This document shows positions 36,638 through 45,034 of a DNA stretch of 64,000 nucleotides, piece after piece. This DNA is from Pleurocapsa sp. PCC 7319. GTDB lineage: Bacteria; Cyanobacteriota; Cyanobacteriia; Cyanobacteriales; Xenococcaceae. The stretch spans positions 39,115 to 103,114 of the forward strand of contig NZ_KB235924.1 in the NCBI RefSeq assembly GCF_000332195.1, written 5' to 3'. The notes beneath the pieces are model-generated. The model was not told the origin of the DNA, did no database searches, and worked only from the letters and a program-made list of their open reading frames with translations. The translations under genes and the position numbers were made by a program. Every line of letters starts with the position of its first letter. The stretch's first letter is position 1.

Positions 36638-37705
36638 TTAATACAAGACTCGTCTACCAATTTTTGTTTCGTCATCTAAACTGGTAGCCCTACTAGTTGT
36701 TTCACTAGATGCAATTGCATCCCAAGACCAGCCATCATTTCTGACTAAAGCCAATAGTAGTTTGCGTCTTTTATTGATGTGGTTTGTAGTTTCTTGAAAC
36801 TGGCGATCGCTAACTGTAGGAATACTTTTATTTCTCAGCAATTCTAGAGGAGTCAAAGGAGGTTCGCTGTCACTGGGTTCTAGATATGCGGACTTGAGAG
36901 TTTTTAAAAAAGCCGCACAGGCACGTCGTGCAGGATTCAAGGCAGCAGGATCGGGTTGATAATTTTCGGGCACTCCATACTGTAAGATAGTCATTGCTTC
37001 ATCAAATGCAGCAATACTCAAAGGAAGACTACGAGTTCTTTCTCGGCTATGAAAATAATGTAAAATTGGATAAGTTAAGTGTTTTTCGCCCAATTCAGAA
37101 ATTAATGGGGTTAAACTAATTAAATGCTGATCTAAATTACCAAAATTTTTGTTATTCCAAGCCCTAGTTATAATTTCATCTGCTGTTCCACCTAAAGATG
37201 CTAGGTAAACTGACAAGATCCGTTTTTGAGTTACTGCGGACACCACAGGAAACAAATAAGCAATGGAAAGTGTAACTAAGAAAAAACCATTAGCTGCTGC
37301 CAAACCCGTTAATAAGTGCCAAATTGTACTTTGAGGTAAATAGTCACCACGACCTAAGGTAGTAATAGTATATGCCGTAAAATAAATTCTTCCCCAAGTA
37401 CTGGCAGGTTCTTCATTGGAAGCATTAAGAATTGCATCTTGGTAAGAACAAAAAATTAGCGACCATGCTGTCCAAGTTAGTAGATACCATAATACTGCCA
37501 TTCCTAGTATTAACAATAATCCCATTCCAGCTAACAGACGATGGTTATTGTTATGTCTGTGTACTTTAGTTGCATTATGCCATACCCAGGACGAAAAACG
37601 ATTAGTTAAAAAACCTCCTCCCTTAACAGTTAGGGTAGTAGTTAGAACATCGGAAGAGACAACAGTTAGTAAGATAAAACCCAATGTCAATAAAAAGGCT
37701 GACAT
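36638..37705 (-). CDS. two-TM ion-channel-like protein with altered selectivity filter
   Basis: 355 residues from the ATG at 37705, chosen over a TTG at 37765 because AAGAAG precedes it. TM helices at about 1-25 (SAFLLTLGFILLTVVSS), about 65-90 (MGLLLILGMAVLWYLLTW) and about 155-180, with a pore-loop-like segment between the last two: FTAYTITTLGRGDYLPQ. Potassium channels have T-x-G-Y-G-D here; this one has T-L-G-R-G-D, with Arg in place of the filter aromatic. The C-terminal about 180 residues are cytoplasmic and helical, with no RCK or cNMP motif recognised. It may be a non-selective or anion-type member of the ion-channel superfamily, or a signalling protein on that scaffold. The arrangement is clear, the ion is not. 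Confidence 0.75.
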   Translation of the reverse strand: MSAFLLTLGFILLTVVSSDVLTTTLTVKGGGFLTNRFSSWVWHNATKVHRHNNNHRLLAGMGLLLILGMAVLWYLLTWTAWSLIFCSYQDAILNASNEEPASTWGRIYFTAYTITTLGRGDYLPQSTIWHLLTGLAAANGFFLVTLSIAYLFPVVSAVTQKRILSVYLASLGGTADEIITRAWNNKNFGNLDQHLISLTPLISELGEKHLTYPILHYFHSRERTRSLPLSIAAFDEAMTILQYGVPENYQPDPAALNPARRACAAFLKTLKSAYLEPSDSEPPLTPLELLRNKSIPTVSDRQFQETTNHINKRRKLLLALVRNDGWSWDAIASSETTSRATSLDDETKIGRRVLY

Positions 37706-37842
37706 GATACTTCTTGAAAAAAGATCAAAATTTTTGAAAGATTTGAGTATCGCATTGAGTAACAAGTAGCAAGTATTGACTTACCTACTCACTACCTATT
37801 ACTCATTGGTGACAAGTTAAAGCTATGTGTTGTTTGTCAACT

Positions 37843-37886
37843 GGTTTTTAGCTATCAGCTATCAGCTTTTAGCTCTTAGCTTTTGG
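37843..37886. repeat. AGCTATC/AGCTTTT heptamer repeat tract
   Basis: Tandem, slightly degenerate units (TTAGCTATCAGCTATCAGC, then TTTTAGCTCTTAGC). The same type of unit reappears at 41858-42050. This is a common style of cyanobacterial intergenic repeat; no function is evident. Confidence 0.55.
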
Positions 37887-38039
37887 GATACTTTCACGAA
37901 TTCAAGCTTGACTATGGCGATCGCCATAAATATTGGCTCTAATCCATATTTAGTGTGAACTAAAATAAACGACACTATCTGTAGTAGTTGACTAAAACTA
38001 TTTTGTTTTAATTTGTCAGCAATGCCTATTACTTGTTAC

Positions 38040-39518
38040 CTAAACAGTTGCTGGTTTAGGTTCTGGTTTTGGAGGTTCAGAATTGGCGATCGCCTGTTCT
38101 ACCTTGTCTGCTAATTCAGGATAAACATTGCGAAATAGCTGCATCTGGTCTTTAATAACTTCTTCGCTAGCTTTACCCAAGCTACCAGCGATATTGTTAT
38201 ACAAACGTTTTTTTTCGTCATTATCGAGCATATCGTAATACATTCGCGCCTGATCGTAATGATCCTCTTCATCTAGTTCGATCCGTGCTGCCATCCCAGA
38301 AACATGATAAGGTGGTGCTTCAGCATTTTGATCTGCCTGAGGATAACCTTCGTGAGAAGGATTATAGTTAATACGTCCACCTTTATTGCTGTCTGTACGC
38401 ATCAAGCCATCACGGTAGGGATCGTTAACTTTAGTAGCATGAGGTTGATTAACAGGAATATTATCGTAATTAACGCTGAGACGATGACGATGGGCATCAG
38501 CATAGGACATAATTCGTGCCTGTAGCATCCGATCTGGCGACCAAGAAATTCCAGGAACAACGTTTCCCGGAGAAAATGCAGCCTGTTCTACTTCTGCAAA
38601 ATAGTTTTCAGGATTACGGTTTAATTCAAATTTACCAACTCTCTGCAAGGGAAAATCTGCGTGAGGCCATATTTTAGTGAGGTCAAAGGGATTCCACTGG
38701 AAATTCTGTGCCTGTTTGTCAGTCATAGTCTGAATATGCATTGTCCAAGAAGGATAATCCCCTTCTTCAATAGCATTATACAAATCCTTTGCTGCCCATC
38801 GAGGTTCGATTCCCTGCATTTTGCGCCACTGCTCATCGGTAAAGAATTTATTGCCTTGGTCAGTTTTGAAGTGGAATTTGACCCAAATACGCTCGTTTTC
38901 CTCATTAATCAGGCTAAAAGTATGGCTACCGTAACCATTCATGTGTCTCCATCCCATTGGTGCTCCGCGATCTCCCATTAACCACAATACCTGATGAATA
39001 CTTTCGGGAGTTAATGACAAAAAATCCCACCACATCTGGTCATGTCGCCAGTGTTCTTTGGGGTGTTCTTTTTGCGAGCGGATAAAGTCCATAAACTTGA
39101 TCGGATCGCGCATAAAAAAGATAGGTGTATTGTTACCTACCATGTCCCAATTGCCCTCCTCAGTGTAAAACTTAACGGCAAATCCTCTTAAGTCGCGATA
39201 AATATCGGAACCACCTTTAGATTTAGCAACAGCAGAGAAACGGGCAAAGATTTCAGTTTGCTTTCCTACTTCTGAAAATAGCTTAGCTTTAGTATATTGA
39301 GTAATATCATCAGTTACAGTAAAGGTTCCATAGGCACCAGAACCAATTGCGTGAACTACTCGCTCAGGGATACGTTCGCGGTTAAAGTGTGCCATCTTTT
39401 CTAGAAGAGTATAGTCTTCTAGCAGTAAAGGACCTTGCTTACCTACGGATTTGGATACTGTATTGCTAGGTACTGGAATACCAGACGCATTAGTCAAAAT
39501 TTCTTGATTATTAACCAC
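38040..39518 (-). CDS. monofunctional heme catalase
   Basis: About 492 residues if translation starts at the GTG at 39518, which has AGAGGA six bases upstream and gives the usual catalase length and N-terminus (NASGIPVPSNTVSK). A longer reading from a TTG at 39665 would add 49 hydrophobic/basic residues and is less likely. Conserved features: PLLLEDYTLLEKMAHFNRER, distal His in RVVHAIGSGAYGTF, Asn in WDMVGNNTPIFFMRDP and the heme-ligating Tyr in ARIMSYADAHRHRLSVNY. It disproportionates hydrogen peroxide in the cytoplasm. Many cyanobacteria rely on KatG instead, so a typical clade-3-like catalase is an accessory oxidative-stress gene. It stands alone, divergent from DUF4112 with a HIP1 site in each leader. 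Confidence 0.93.
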   Translation of the reverse strand: MVNNQEILTNASGIPVPSNTVSKSVGKQGPLLLEDYTLLEKMAHFNRERIPERVVHAIGSGAYGTFTVTDDITQYTKAKLFSEVGKQTEIFARFSAVAKSKGGSDIYRDLRGFAVKFYTEEGNWDMVGNNTPIFFMRDPIKFMDFIRSQKEHPKEHWRHDQMWWDFLSLTPESIHQVLWLMGDRGAPMGWRHMNGYGSHTFSLINEENERIWVKFHFKTDQGNKFFTDEQWRKMQGIEPRWAAKDLYNAIEEGDYPSWTMHIQTMTDKQAQNFQWNPFDLTKIWPHADFPLQRVGKFELNRNPENYFAEVEQAAFSPGNVVPGISWSPDRMLQARIMSYADAHRHRLSVNYDNIPVNQPHATKVNDPYRDGLMRTDSNKGGRINYNPSHEGYPQADQNAEAPPYHVSGMAARIELDEEDHYDQARMYYDMLDNDEKKRLYNNIAGSLGKASEEVIKDQMQLFRNVYPELADKVEQAIANSEPPKPEPKPATV

Positions 39519-39752
39519 CAATTTTCCTCTCAGAGCGATCGCTCTATTTACTGCTCTTTCATAGATGCTAGTGGGATATGCGAAGTGAAAGCGTCTAACT
39601 TTAGACAGATAGCGATGGAAGTAGAAAGAGATAAAAACAATTATACGCAAGACAAATCTTGACAACTCAGCTTAGATCTAACTAGAGAGAGAAGAAAAAA
39701 ACTAGCGATCGCTATAAAATCAGGGCAAATATATTTGCTTAATTGATAATTA

Positions 39753-40157
39753 ATGGATAAAACTCAACAATTAAAAAATCTTCAGAGAATTCGAAAAATT
39801 ACTAATCTTTTAGATTCAGCTATTGGTATTCCCGGAACTAAATTTCGGATCGGTTTAGATCCCATTTTGGGATTATTCCCAGGAGGAGGAGATTTGATTG
39901 GTGCGATTATCTCTGCGTATATGATTTATTTAGCTGCTCATTTTGGATTAAAAAAAGAAGAAATTGGCAAAATGGCTGGTAATGTGGCAATTGAAACCAT
40001 ACTAGGCTCAATACCCTTAGTTGGAGATCTTTTCGATGCTTATTTTAAAGCTAATAGCCGCAATTTAGAAATTTTAGAAAATCACATAGAGAATTCAAAT
40101 AGTCAAAGCTTACTACACCAGAAGCAAGACTCAAAATTAGAAACTCAAGTAGTTTAA
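39753..40157 (+). CDS. DUF4112 small membrane protein
   Basis: 134 residues. The pattern LLDSAIGIPGTKFRIGLDPI, then GLFPGGGDLIGAIISAYMIY, then ILGSIPLVGDLFDAYFKANSRN is typical of DUF4112, a short family with two membrane-associated segments rich in Gly. The function is unknown. It is followed 35 bp later by an 80-residue conserved gene on the same strand, probably as a two-gene operon. It starts at an ATG in an AT-rich leader without a strong ribosome site. Confidence 0.82.
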   Translation: MDKTQQLKNLQRIRKITNLLDSAIGIPGTKFRIGLDPILGLFPGGGDLIGAIISAYMIYLAAHFGLKKEEIGKMAGNVAIETILGSIPLVGDLFDAYFKANSRNLEILENHIENSNSQSLLHQKQDSKLETQVV

Positions 40158-40192
40158 AAACGATATTTATCTAATACTTACGGAGATAATAA

Positions 40193-40435
40193 ATGCTTCA
40201 AGGAATAGAACTAATCAACTGTGCCAAAGCAAATGCCAAGCAAGGAATAGAAGTAGCAGCAGAACGTTCTGGTTATGATGAAAATACTGGCTTATTTATT
40301 GAAAATTTGAATAAAGCTTGCCAACAAATTGGTGTGAACATTAAAGAACTAGATGATTTAATTACCGATCAACAAATAGCAAAAGAAAATCGAAAAGTAA
40401 TGGATATATCACCTGATTCACCTTCCGACTTGTAA
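40193..40435 (+). CDS. small conserved hypothetical protein
   Basis: 80 residues, with GGAG about 8 bases before the ATG (a good ribosome site). Hydrophilic, helical, acidic C-terminus (MDISPDSPSDL). Contains INCAKANAKQGIEVAAERSG and ENLNKACQQIGVNIKELDDL. No domain recognised. The strong ribosome site and position directly after DUF4112 argue that it is a real gene. The IS200/IS605-type element is inserted 35 bp after its stop. Confidence 0.65.
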   Translation: MLQGIELINCAKANAKQGIEVAAERSGYDENTGLFIENLNKACQQIGVNIKELDDLITDQQIAKENRKVMDISPDSPSDL

Positions 40436-40475
40436 CATATACACAGCATCTACGTATACAGCCTCCTTACCGATT

Positions 40476-40520
40476 CGTGCCGTAAAGCCCCTGGCTTCAG
40501 ACATGGGGCTTTACGGCACG
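40476..40520 (+). repeat. left-end hairpin of the IS200/IS605-type element
   Basis: CGTGCCGTAAAGCCCC, 13-nt loop, then its perfect reverse complement: a 16-bp perfect stem. Such subterminal hairpins are recognised by single-strand TnpA transposases. The perfect pairing suggests recent activity or selection. Confidence 0.85.
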
Positions 40521-40567
40521 GCTAGCACTTGCTGGGTTAGTTTATGCTTATATGATAGCATAAGAAT

Positions 40568-41743
40568 ATGTTAGTTCTAGAGATGAAGATACAAGCCAAG
40601 CCAACTCAATACGATGCGATGGATGAAGCCATCAGAACGGCACAATTCATACGCAACAAAGCATTGCGATATTGGATGGACAATAAAGGAGTAGGAAAAT
40701 ACCAGCTATCGGCATACTGTAAAGTACTAGCTGCTGAATTCCCCTTTGCTCACAAGCTAAATTCAATGGCCAGACAAAGCAGTGCAGATCGAGCCTGGGC
40801 TGCAATATCTCGTTTCTATCAAAACTGTAAACATAAAACTCCTGGAAAAAAGGGATTTCCTAAGTTCAAGAAGCATTCTCGCTCGGTCGAGTATAAGACT
40901 ACAGGTTGGAAGCTTTCTGAAAATAGAAAACAGATAACCTTCACCGATCAGAATAATATCGGTCGGGTCAAGCTAAAAGGTACAAGAGATTTGAATTGGT
41001 ACGATATCAAACAATTCAAACGAGTACGAATAGTTAGACGTGCTGATGGTTATTATGGTCAGTTTTTAGTCGATGCCGACAACCGAGAAAGAGTAGAACC
41101 ATCTTATTCTGAAATTGGTTTAGACGTTGGCTTGAACTATTTCTGTACCGACGACAAAGGGAATCAGATTGAGAATCCTCGGTTTTATCGAAGAGGTGAA
41201 AAAGCACTCAATCGCTTAAACCGAAGCAAGTCTAAAAAGTACGTCAAAAGTAAAAAACCACAGTCTAAGAACTATCACCAAGCGAGAAAAAGATACGCCC
41301 TAAAGCATCTTAAGATAAGTAGGCAACGTAAAGACCATGCCGTGAAATTGGCACGGTGCGTAATCACATCTAACGATGTAGTCGCTTATGAAGACTTAAG
41401 AATTGGCAAGATGGTAAAAAATCACAATCTTGCCAAGTCGATAACCGACGCTGGCTGGTATCAATTTAGAGTGTGGTTAGAGTACTTTGGCTATAAGTTT
41501 GGCAAAGTAACAGTTGCCGTACCACCGCAGTATACTTCTGTTAACTGCTCTGGTTGCGGAGCTAAAGTAACTAAAACTCTCAGCACCAGAACTCATAAGT
41601 GTAAGTGTGGCTGTGTTCTCGACCGAGATGAAAATGCAGCTAGAAACATCCTCTCTTTAGGATTAAGTACCGTGGGACACACGGGATCTAAAGCTTGGGG
41701 AGACGAAACCTCTATCTTGGCTGATGAGAATTTGTCAGGGTAA
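40568..41743 (+). CDS. tnpB: TnpB RNA-guided nuclease
   Basis: 391 residues. RuvC-like active site is intact: Asp in IGLDVGLNYFCTDD, Glu in VVAYEDLRIGKM, and Asp in CVLDRDENAARNIL. A four-Cys zinc finger, CSGCG then CKCGC, sits between the second and third motifs. The N-terminus has the helix-turn pattern TAQFIRNKALRYW typical of TnpB. TnpB is guided by an omega-RNA from the 3' end of its own element and cuts double-stranded DNA next to a TAM, which favours retention of the element at its donor site. By analogy the TAM would be the left-flanking TTAC-type sequence. Full length with no frameshift, so possibly active. Confidence 0.92.
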   Translation: MLVLEMKIQAKPTQYDAMDEAIRTAQFIRNKALRYWMDNKGVGKYQLSAYCKVLAAEFPFAHKLNSMARQSSADRAWAAISRFYQNCKHKTPGKKGFPKFKKHSRSVEYKTTGWKLSENRKQITFTDQNNIGRVKLKGTRDLNWYDIKQFKRVRIVRRADGYYGQFLVDADNRERVEPSYSEIGLDVGLNYFCTDDKGNQIENPRFYRRGEKALNRLNRSKSKKYVKSKKPQSKNYHQARKRYALKHLKISRQRKDHAVKLARCVITSNDVVAYEDLRIGKMVKNHNLAKSITDAGWYQFRVWLEYFGYKFGKVTVAVPPQYTSVNCSGCGAKVTKTLSTRTHKCKCGCVLDRDENAARNILSLGLSTVGHTGSKAWGDETSILADENLSG

Positions 41744-41794
41744 GTTTTTTCTACGAACCAAGAATCTCCCGCATTCATGCGTGGGGAGTGTCAA
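41650..41794 (+). ncRNA. probable omega-RNA scaffold at the 3' end of tnpB
   Basis: By analogy with characterised IS200/IS605 TnpBs, the guide RNA scaffold overlaps the last part of the gene and ends at the right end of the element, with the guide taken from flanking DNA beyond about 41794. The visible element is the hairpin CTCCCGCA, loop, TGCGTGGGGAG at 41766-41788. The 5' boundary is a guess. Confidence 0.4.
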
Positions 41795-41857
41795 TTCAAC
41801 CCGACGTATACTATTGGAGCAGGGCCAGCGCAAGAAAAAAACGCACATAATATGTTA

Positions 41858-42068
41858 ATGGGTATCAGCTATCAGCTATCAGCCGTTCAGAAAAGGCTTT
41901 ATACCACATGCGGCGAACTAAGCGCCTTTGTCCTGAACGAAGACCACTAAACGAAGTTTAGTGGGGGGCATTAAACCTAATAGCTTAAAGCTCTCAGCCA
42001 TTTACAAAGCGTAAACTTTAGAGCTGAAAGCTGATAGCTATAAGCTGACAGCCTGGCTGCCTGACACA
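41858..42068. repeat. compound intergenic repeat region
   Basis: Contains TATCAGC heptamer repeats (41862-41883), a 9-bp stem with a 3-nt loop (CCACTAAAC GAA GTTTAGTGG, 41944-41964), further TAGCT/AAAGCT repeats (about 41980-42050), and CCTGGCTGCCTGACACA (42052-42068), which occurs again at 61060-61076. The stretch 41800-42166 holds no gene. Confidence 0.6.
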
Positions 42069-42166
42069 TTTCAGTAAAACCATTTTCAGCAATAGCATTT
42101 TACCTCCCAAATTCGGCGTTGGTGAATGCGTAATGCTTTAAACGCAAAAAGGTAGAGTTTTAAATC

Positions 42167-43570
42167 TTAAGTAGAGTTTTTTTCTGTGGTTTGTAAAAGT
42201 GGGGAAGCAATTAAATACACTAAAAAGCCCGCAGTCATACCAGGAAAAACTTCATATACGGCGTCAGACAGATGTAATCCTAATTTCCAAGTCATTGCGA
42301 CTGTAATACCTATTATCATGATGGCGATCGCTAGTGGAGTAGAAACAGGTTTTTCTAGAGTGCGTAAAATCAGTAATACTCCCAAGCCAGAGGCTAGAAT
42401 TGACCAGGCGAAGGTAATCAAACCAAAGACATTGTCGTTATTGAGCAAAGCAATTACCAAAACAATAGCGGTGACGACTATAGTGCCGATTTTGGCAAAC
42501 GTATATGATTTAGCTAATCCAGGAAATAAGTCTTGAGTCAAGGCAGCAGAACAAGATAAGATCTGAGAATCTGCGGTTGAGATAGTAGCAGCAAACAAAC
42601 CAGCTAACATCACACCAACTAATATTCCGGGTAACAGTTCTTGAGACAAATCCAGTAACGCTAATTCTGGATCATTTAAACTTGGCAGTAGTACTCGCGC
42701 TGCTAATCCAATAAAAATAGCAGCAAAGGCTGTTACCAGACCACAGATGATTTTAATATCCCGCGCTTTACCCATATTATTTGCTGAATCTAGTGCCATC
42801 GCTCTCACTAAAATGTGAGGTTGTCCGACAACACCAAAACCAGCAACTAACCAACCAATAAAAAAGGGTACAAAGCCCCAGGTCAAATTGGTAGGAAATA
42901 AGGTTATTAGGTTTGCATCTATTTGTCTTAAATTGGTATATAGGTTATTTAATCCACCACCTGCGGAAATAGTTACGATAAACAACAGTAACAAAGCCAC
43001 AATCATCACAATGCTTTGTACCGCATCAGTCCAAATTGAGGCTCGAATTCCTCCGGAGAAGCAATAAATTAACACAATAATTGCACCAATAATAACTCCC
43101 CAAGCATAATTCCAACCAAATAAACTATTCAAGGCTTTACTTCCTGCTAACAACTGTGCAGCAGCATAGGTACCTAAAAAGACAATGGTAATTAGTGCTG
43201 AAATAATCGTAATCCATCGATATCCCGGTTGACGTTGTGCCAAAAATGCGGGAACAGTTTCTGAGTCAGAGGCTTCGGAAACTTGGCGCAAATTCTTAAA
43301 AACTAACATCCAAGCTATATAATCGCCGATCGCCCAACCAATTGCTAACCAAATCGCCGATAAACCCTGAGTATAGGCATAGCCTACTTGTCCAGTAAAC
43401 AAAAAACCACTTTGTCCAGTAGATAAAGCTGATAAAGCGATCGCCCAAGGATTGACATTTCTTCCTGCTAACAAATAATCGGTAGTAGTATTTTGTTTTT
43501 GCGTTGCTGCAAAAATACCAACTACAGTAAATAAAATCAAAAAGACAATAAAAGTTAAAGCGATTGACAT
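42167..43570 (-). CDS. sodium:solute symporter (SSS family)
   Basis: 467 residues with about 13 hydrophobic segments. SSS signature regions: TTTDYLLAGRNVNPWAIALS near the N-terminus, LSTGQSGFLFTGQVGYAY, then FSGGIRASIWTDAVQSIVMI (the family fingerprint) and GLFAATISTADSQILSCSAA, including the Ser-Thr pair that binds sodium in family members. The closest well-known relatives are PutP/PanF-type transporters of proline, pantothenate or other small solutes, but the substrate cannot be read from sequence. It ends the minus-strand group mysA'-mysB-mysC-symporter with a 29-bp gap to mysC, so it may be co-transcribed. A role in MAA or amino-acid transport is possible by context only. Confidence 0.88.
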   Translation of the reverse strand: MSIALTFIVFLILFTVVGIFAATQKQNTTTDYLLAGRNVNPWAIALSALSTGQSGFLFTGQVGYAYTQGLSAIWLAIGWAIGDYIAWMLVFKNLRQVSEASDSETVPAFLAQRQPGYRWITIISALITIVFLGTYAAAQLLAGSKALNSLFGWNYAWGVIIGAIIVLIYCFSGGIRASIWTDAVQSIVMIVALLLLFIVTISAGGGLNNLYTNLRQIDANLITLFPTNLTWGFVPFFIGWLVAGFGVVGQPHILVRAMALDSANNMGKARDIKIICGLVTAFAAIFIGLAARVLLPSLNDPELALLDLSQELLPGILVGVMLAGLFAATISTADSQILSCSAALTQDLFPGLAKSYTFAKIGTIVVTAIVLVIALLNNDNVFGLITFAWSILASGLGVLLILRTLEKPVSTPLAIAIMIIGITVAMTWKLGLHLSDAVYEVFPGMTAGFLVYLIASPLLQTTEKNST

Positions 43571-43599
43571 TAGCTGATTACTGATTACTGATTACTGTT

Positions 43600-44955
43600 T
43601 TAATCTCCGCCAATTTCTACTAGTTTGCCAATATTAAAGTCAATTTTGACCCAGCCTTTAAGACGACGTAAATTATCTAGTAGTAGCAGGGGAATTTGCC
43701 AATTATGGAGCATTAAAAAAGGTAAAGGATCTTGGGGATCTAAGATGGCATCAGTTCCTTGAGTTATTTTGTGCCACCAAGCTTTTAGTTCTGTAACAGA
43801 ACGAATACTTAATAGTCTCCAAAGTTCATGGTAAGTCCAATAGGTTGGCTTACTATCAGGTAAAGGAGTAATTGGTTTTTCATTTAATTCACCATCGGTC
43901 AAATAAGCTTTGGCTACTCCAGGATGATCGTGAAACATGGTAATCGCAGAATGCAGACGAGGATTACACTCGATGGGGTAAACTGTTCCGTCACTGGTTT
44001 GAATCATGTCGAAACAAATTTGTCCTGTCAGATTCATTTTGCTGACAAAAGTTTCTACCCATTGATAGATAGCAGGATTATCTACTTGTTCGTAGTTAAC
44101 CTGGAAAGGAGACGATTTGGAACAACAGTGCAGTCTGATTTTTCCATTACGTGCTGTAGCATGAAAACAGTATTCTTGTCCGCGAACAAATTCTTGCATC
44201 ACCCAAGGTTTTGCTTCACTAATCGGCAAACTACGAACGTATTCTTCCATTTCTGGAAAGGGTAATCGAGTTAAATCTAAACGCAGAACCGAATCATAGG
44301 GAATGCTTTTAACAATATATTTACTGCCGTCACGTTCAAAATCAAAGTCTAGTATTTGCTGCGGATCGGTAATCCGAAATACCTTGGGGGCAGACAAACC
44401 TAATTCTCTGGCTTTAGTGCAGAAAGCATGTTTATCATCAAGTATTTCTGTTTCTTCTGGATCGAGATGTATTGACTCACAAAAAGGTTCTAAAACCTTT
44501 TTGGCTAGAGAATCATAGTAACTGGCAACAGGACTGGATACGGGGACAAAAACATCAATATTATTCTGTTTAACTATCTCCAATAGTCCCTGGCAGTATC
44601 CTTCCCTATCTTTTTCTGGTGCTGGTACGGTAAAAAAACCGGTGACTGCGCGAGAAAAACGATGTCCCGATAGCCAGTATTTATGAGTTTCAACTAAATA
44701 GACTTCATGCCCATCTTGATGAAAAGACCTTGCAAGCTGCAATGCCTTAGTCATTTTTGCCCCGGTAATCAAAATTCTTTTTTTGTCTGTTGGGGAAACA
44801 TTTTTCTTTTGCCAAGGGGTGTTGAAAAAATTTCTGACCAATGATAGTAAAACCATTACCAGGTTAAAAGGTAACAGAAGTAATAATAGAATCAGCGTTC
44901 CTAGATTTTTTACCAACACTGAAATAGCTCTGGAAACAAATAGTATCTGTGCCAT
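43600..44955 (-). CDS. mysC: MysC-type ATP-grasp ligase (mycosporine-glycine synthase)
   Basis: 451 residues. Hydrophobic N-terminal segment (about 8-40, LVKNLGTLILLLLLLPFNLV) as in other MysC proteins, then an ATP-grasp fold: KRILITGAKMTKALQLARS, ETEILDDKHAFCTKARELG, KYIVKSIPYDS, WVMQEFVRGQEYCFHA and the metal-binding ECNPR (VYPIECNPRLHSAITMFHD). MysC attaches glycine to 4-deoxygadusol, giving mycosporine-glycine, the base of UV-absorbing MAAs. It follows mysB by 79 bp; that gap contains a strong inverted repeat. Assignment to MysC rests on the architecture plus the adjacent MysB and MysA remnant. Confidence 0.93.
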   Translation of the reverse strand: MAQILFVSRAISVLVKNLGTLILLLLLLPFNLVMVLLSLVRNFFNTPWQKKNVSPTDKKRILITGAKMTKALQLARSFHQDGHEVYLVETHKYWLSGHRFSRAVTGFFTVPAPEKDREGYCQGLLEIVKQNNIDVFVPVSSPVASYYDSLAKKVLEPFCESIHLDPEETEILDDKHAFCTKARELGLSAPKVFRITDPQQILDFDFERDGSKYIVKSIPYDSVLRLDLTRLPFPEMEEYVRSLPISEAKPWVMQEFVRGQEYCFHATARNGKIRLHCCSKSSPFQVNYEQVDNPAIYQWVETFVSKMNLTGQICFDMIQTSDGTVYPIECNPRLHSAITMFHDHPGVAKAYLTDGELNEKPITPLPDSKPTYWTYHELWRLLSIRSVTELKAWWHKITQGTDAILDPQDPLPFLMLHNWQIPLLLLDNLRRLKGWVKIDFNIGKLVEIGGD

Positions 44956-44967
44956 TTTTAGAAGTCA

Positions 44968-45019
44968 GGAGCCGGAAAATTAGATTTTAATTTCAACAGT
45001 TTAAACATTTTTCGGCTCC
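44968..45019 (-). promoter_or_regulatory. inverted repeat between mysB and mysC
   Basis: GGAGCCG (44968-44974) pairs with CGGCTCC (45013-45019); A-runs and T-runs beside the arms extend the stem with one bulge. It lies in the mysB-mysC intercistronic gap. It could attenuate mysC or stabilise the mysB transcript end. Confidence 0.5.
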
Positions 45020-45034
45020 CTTTTTCCCTCCAAT

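Larger units (their letters stand above)
40471..41794 (+). mobile_element. TnpB-only IS200/IS605-type (IS1341-like) element
   Basis: About 1.32 kb. The left end follows TTAC (40467-40470), the target tetranucleotide of many IS605 elements, and begins with a long hairpin. The right end carries a smaller imperfect hairpin (41766-41788) followed by TCAA. It encodes only TnpB; no TnpA (Y1 transposase) is present, so movement would need TnpA in trans. Boundaries are placed by analogy with IS608-type ends and are approximate by a few bases. Both ends lie in intergenic DNA, so no gene is disrupted. Confidence 0.8.

Noticed and set aside
39519..39665. 49-residue N-terminal extension of the catalase
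   Set aside because: Starts at TTG without a ribosome site, contains a HIP1 site, and exceeds normal catalase length; the GTG at 39518 with AGAGGA is better.
37843..42050. Heptamer repeat tracts considered as a CRISPR array
   Set aside because: Units are too short and lack regular unique spacers; no cas genes in the window.
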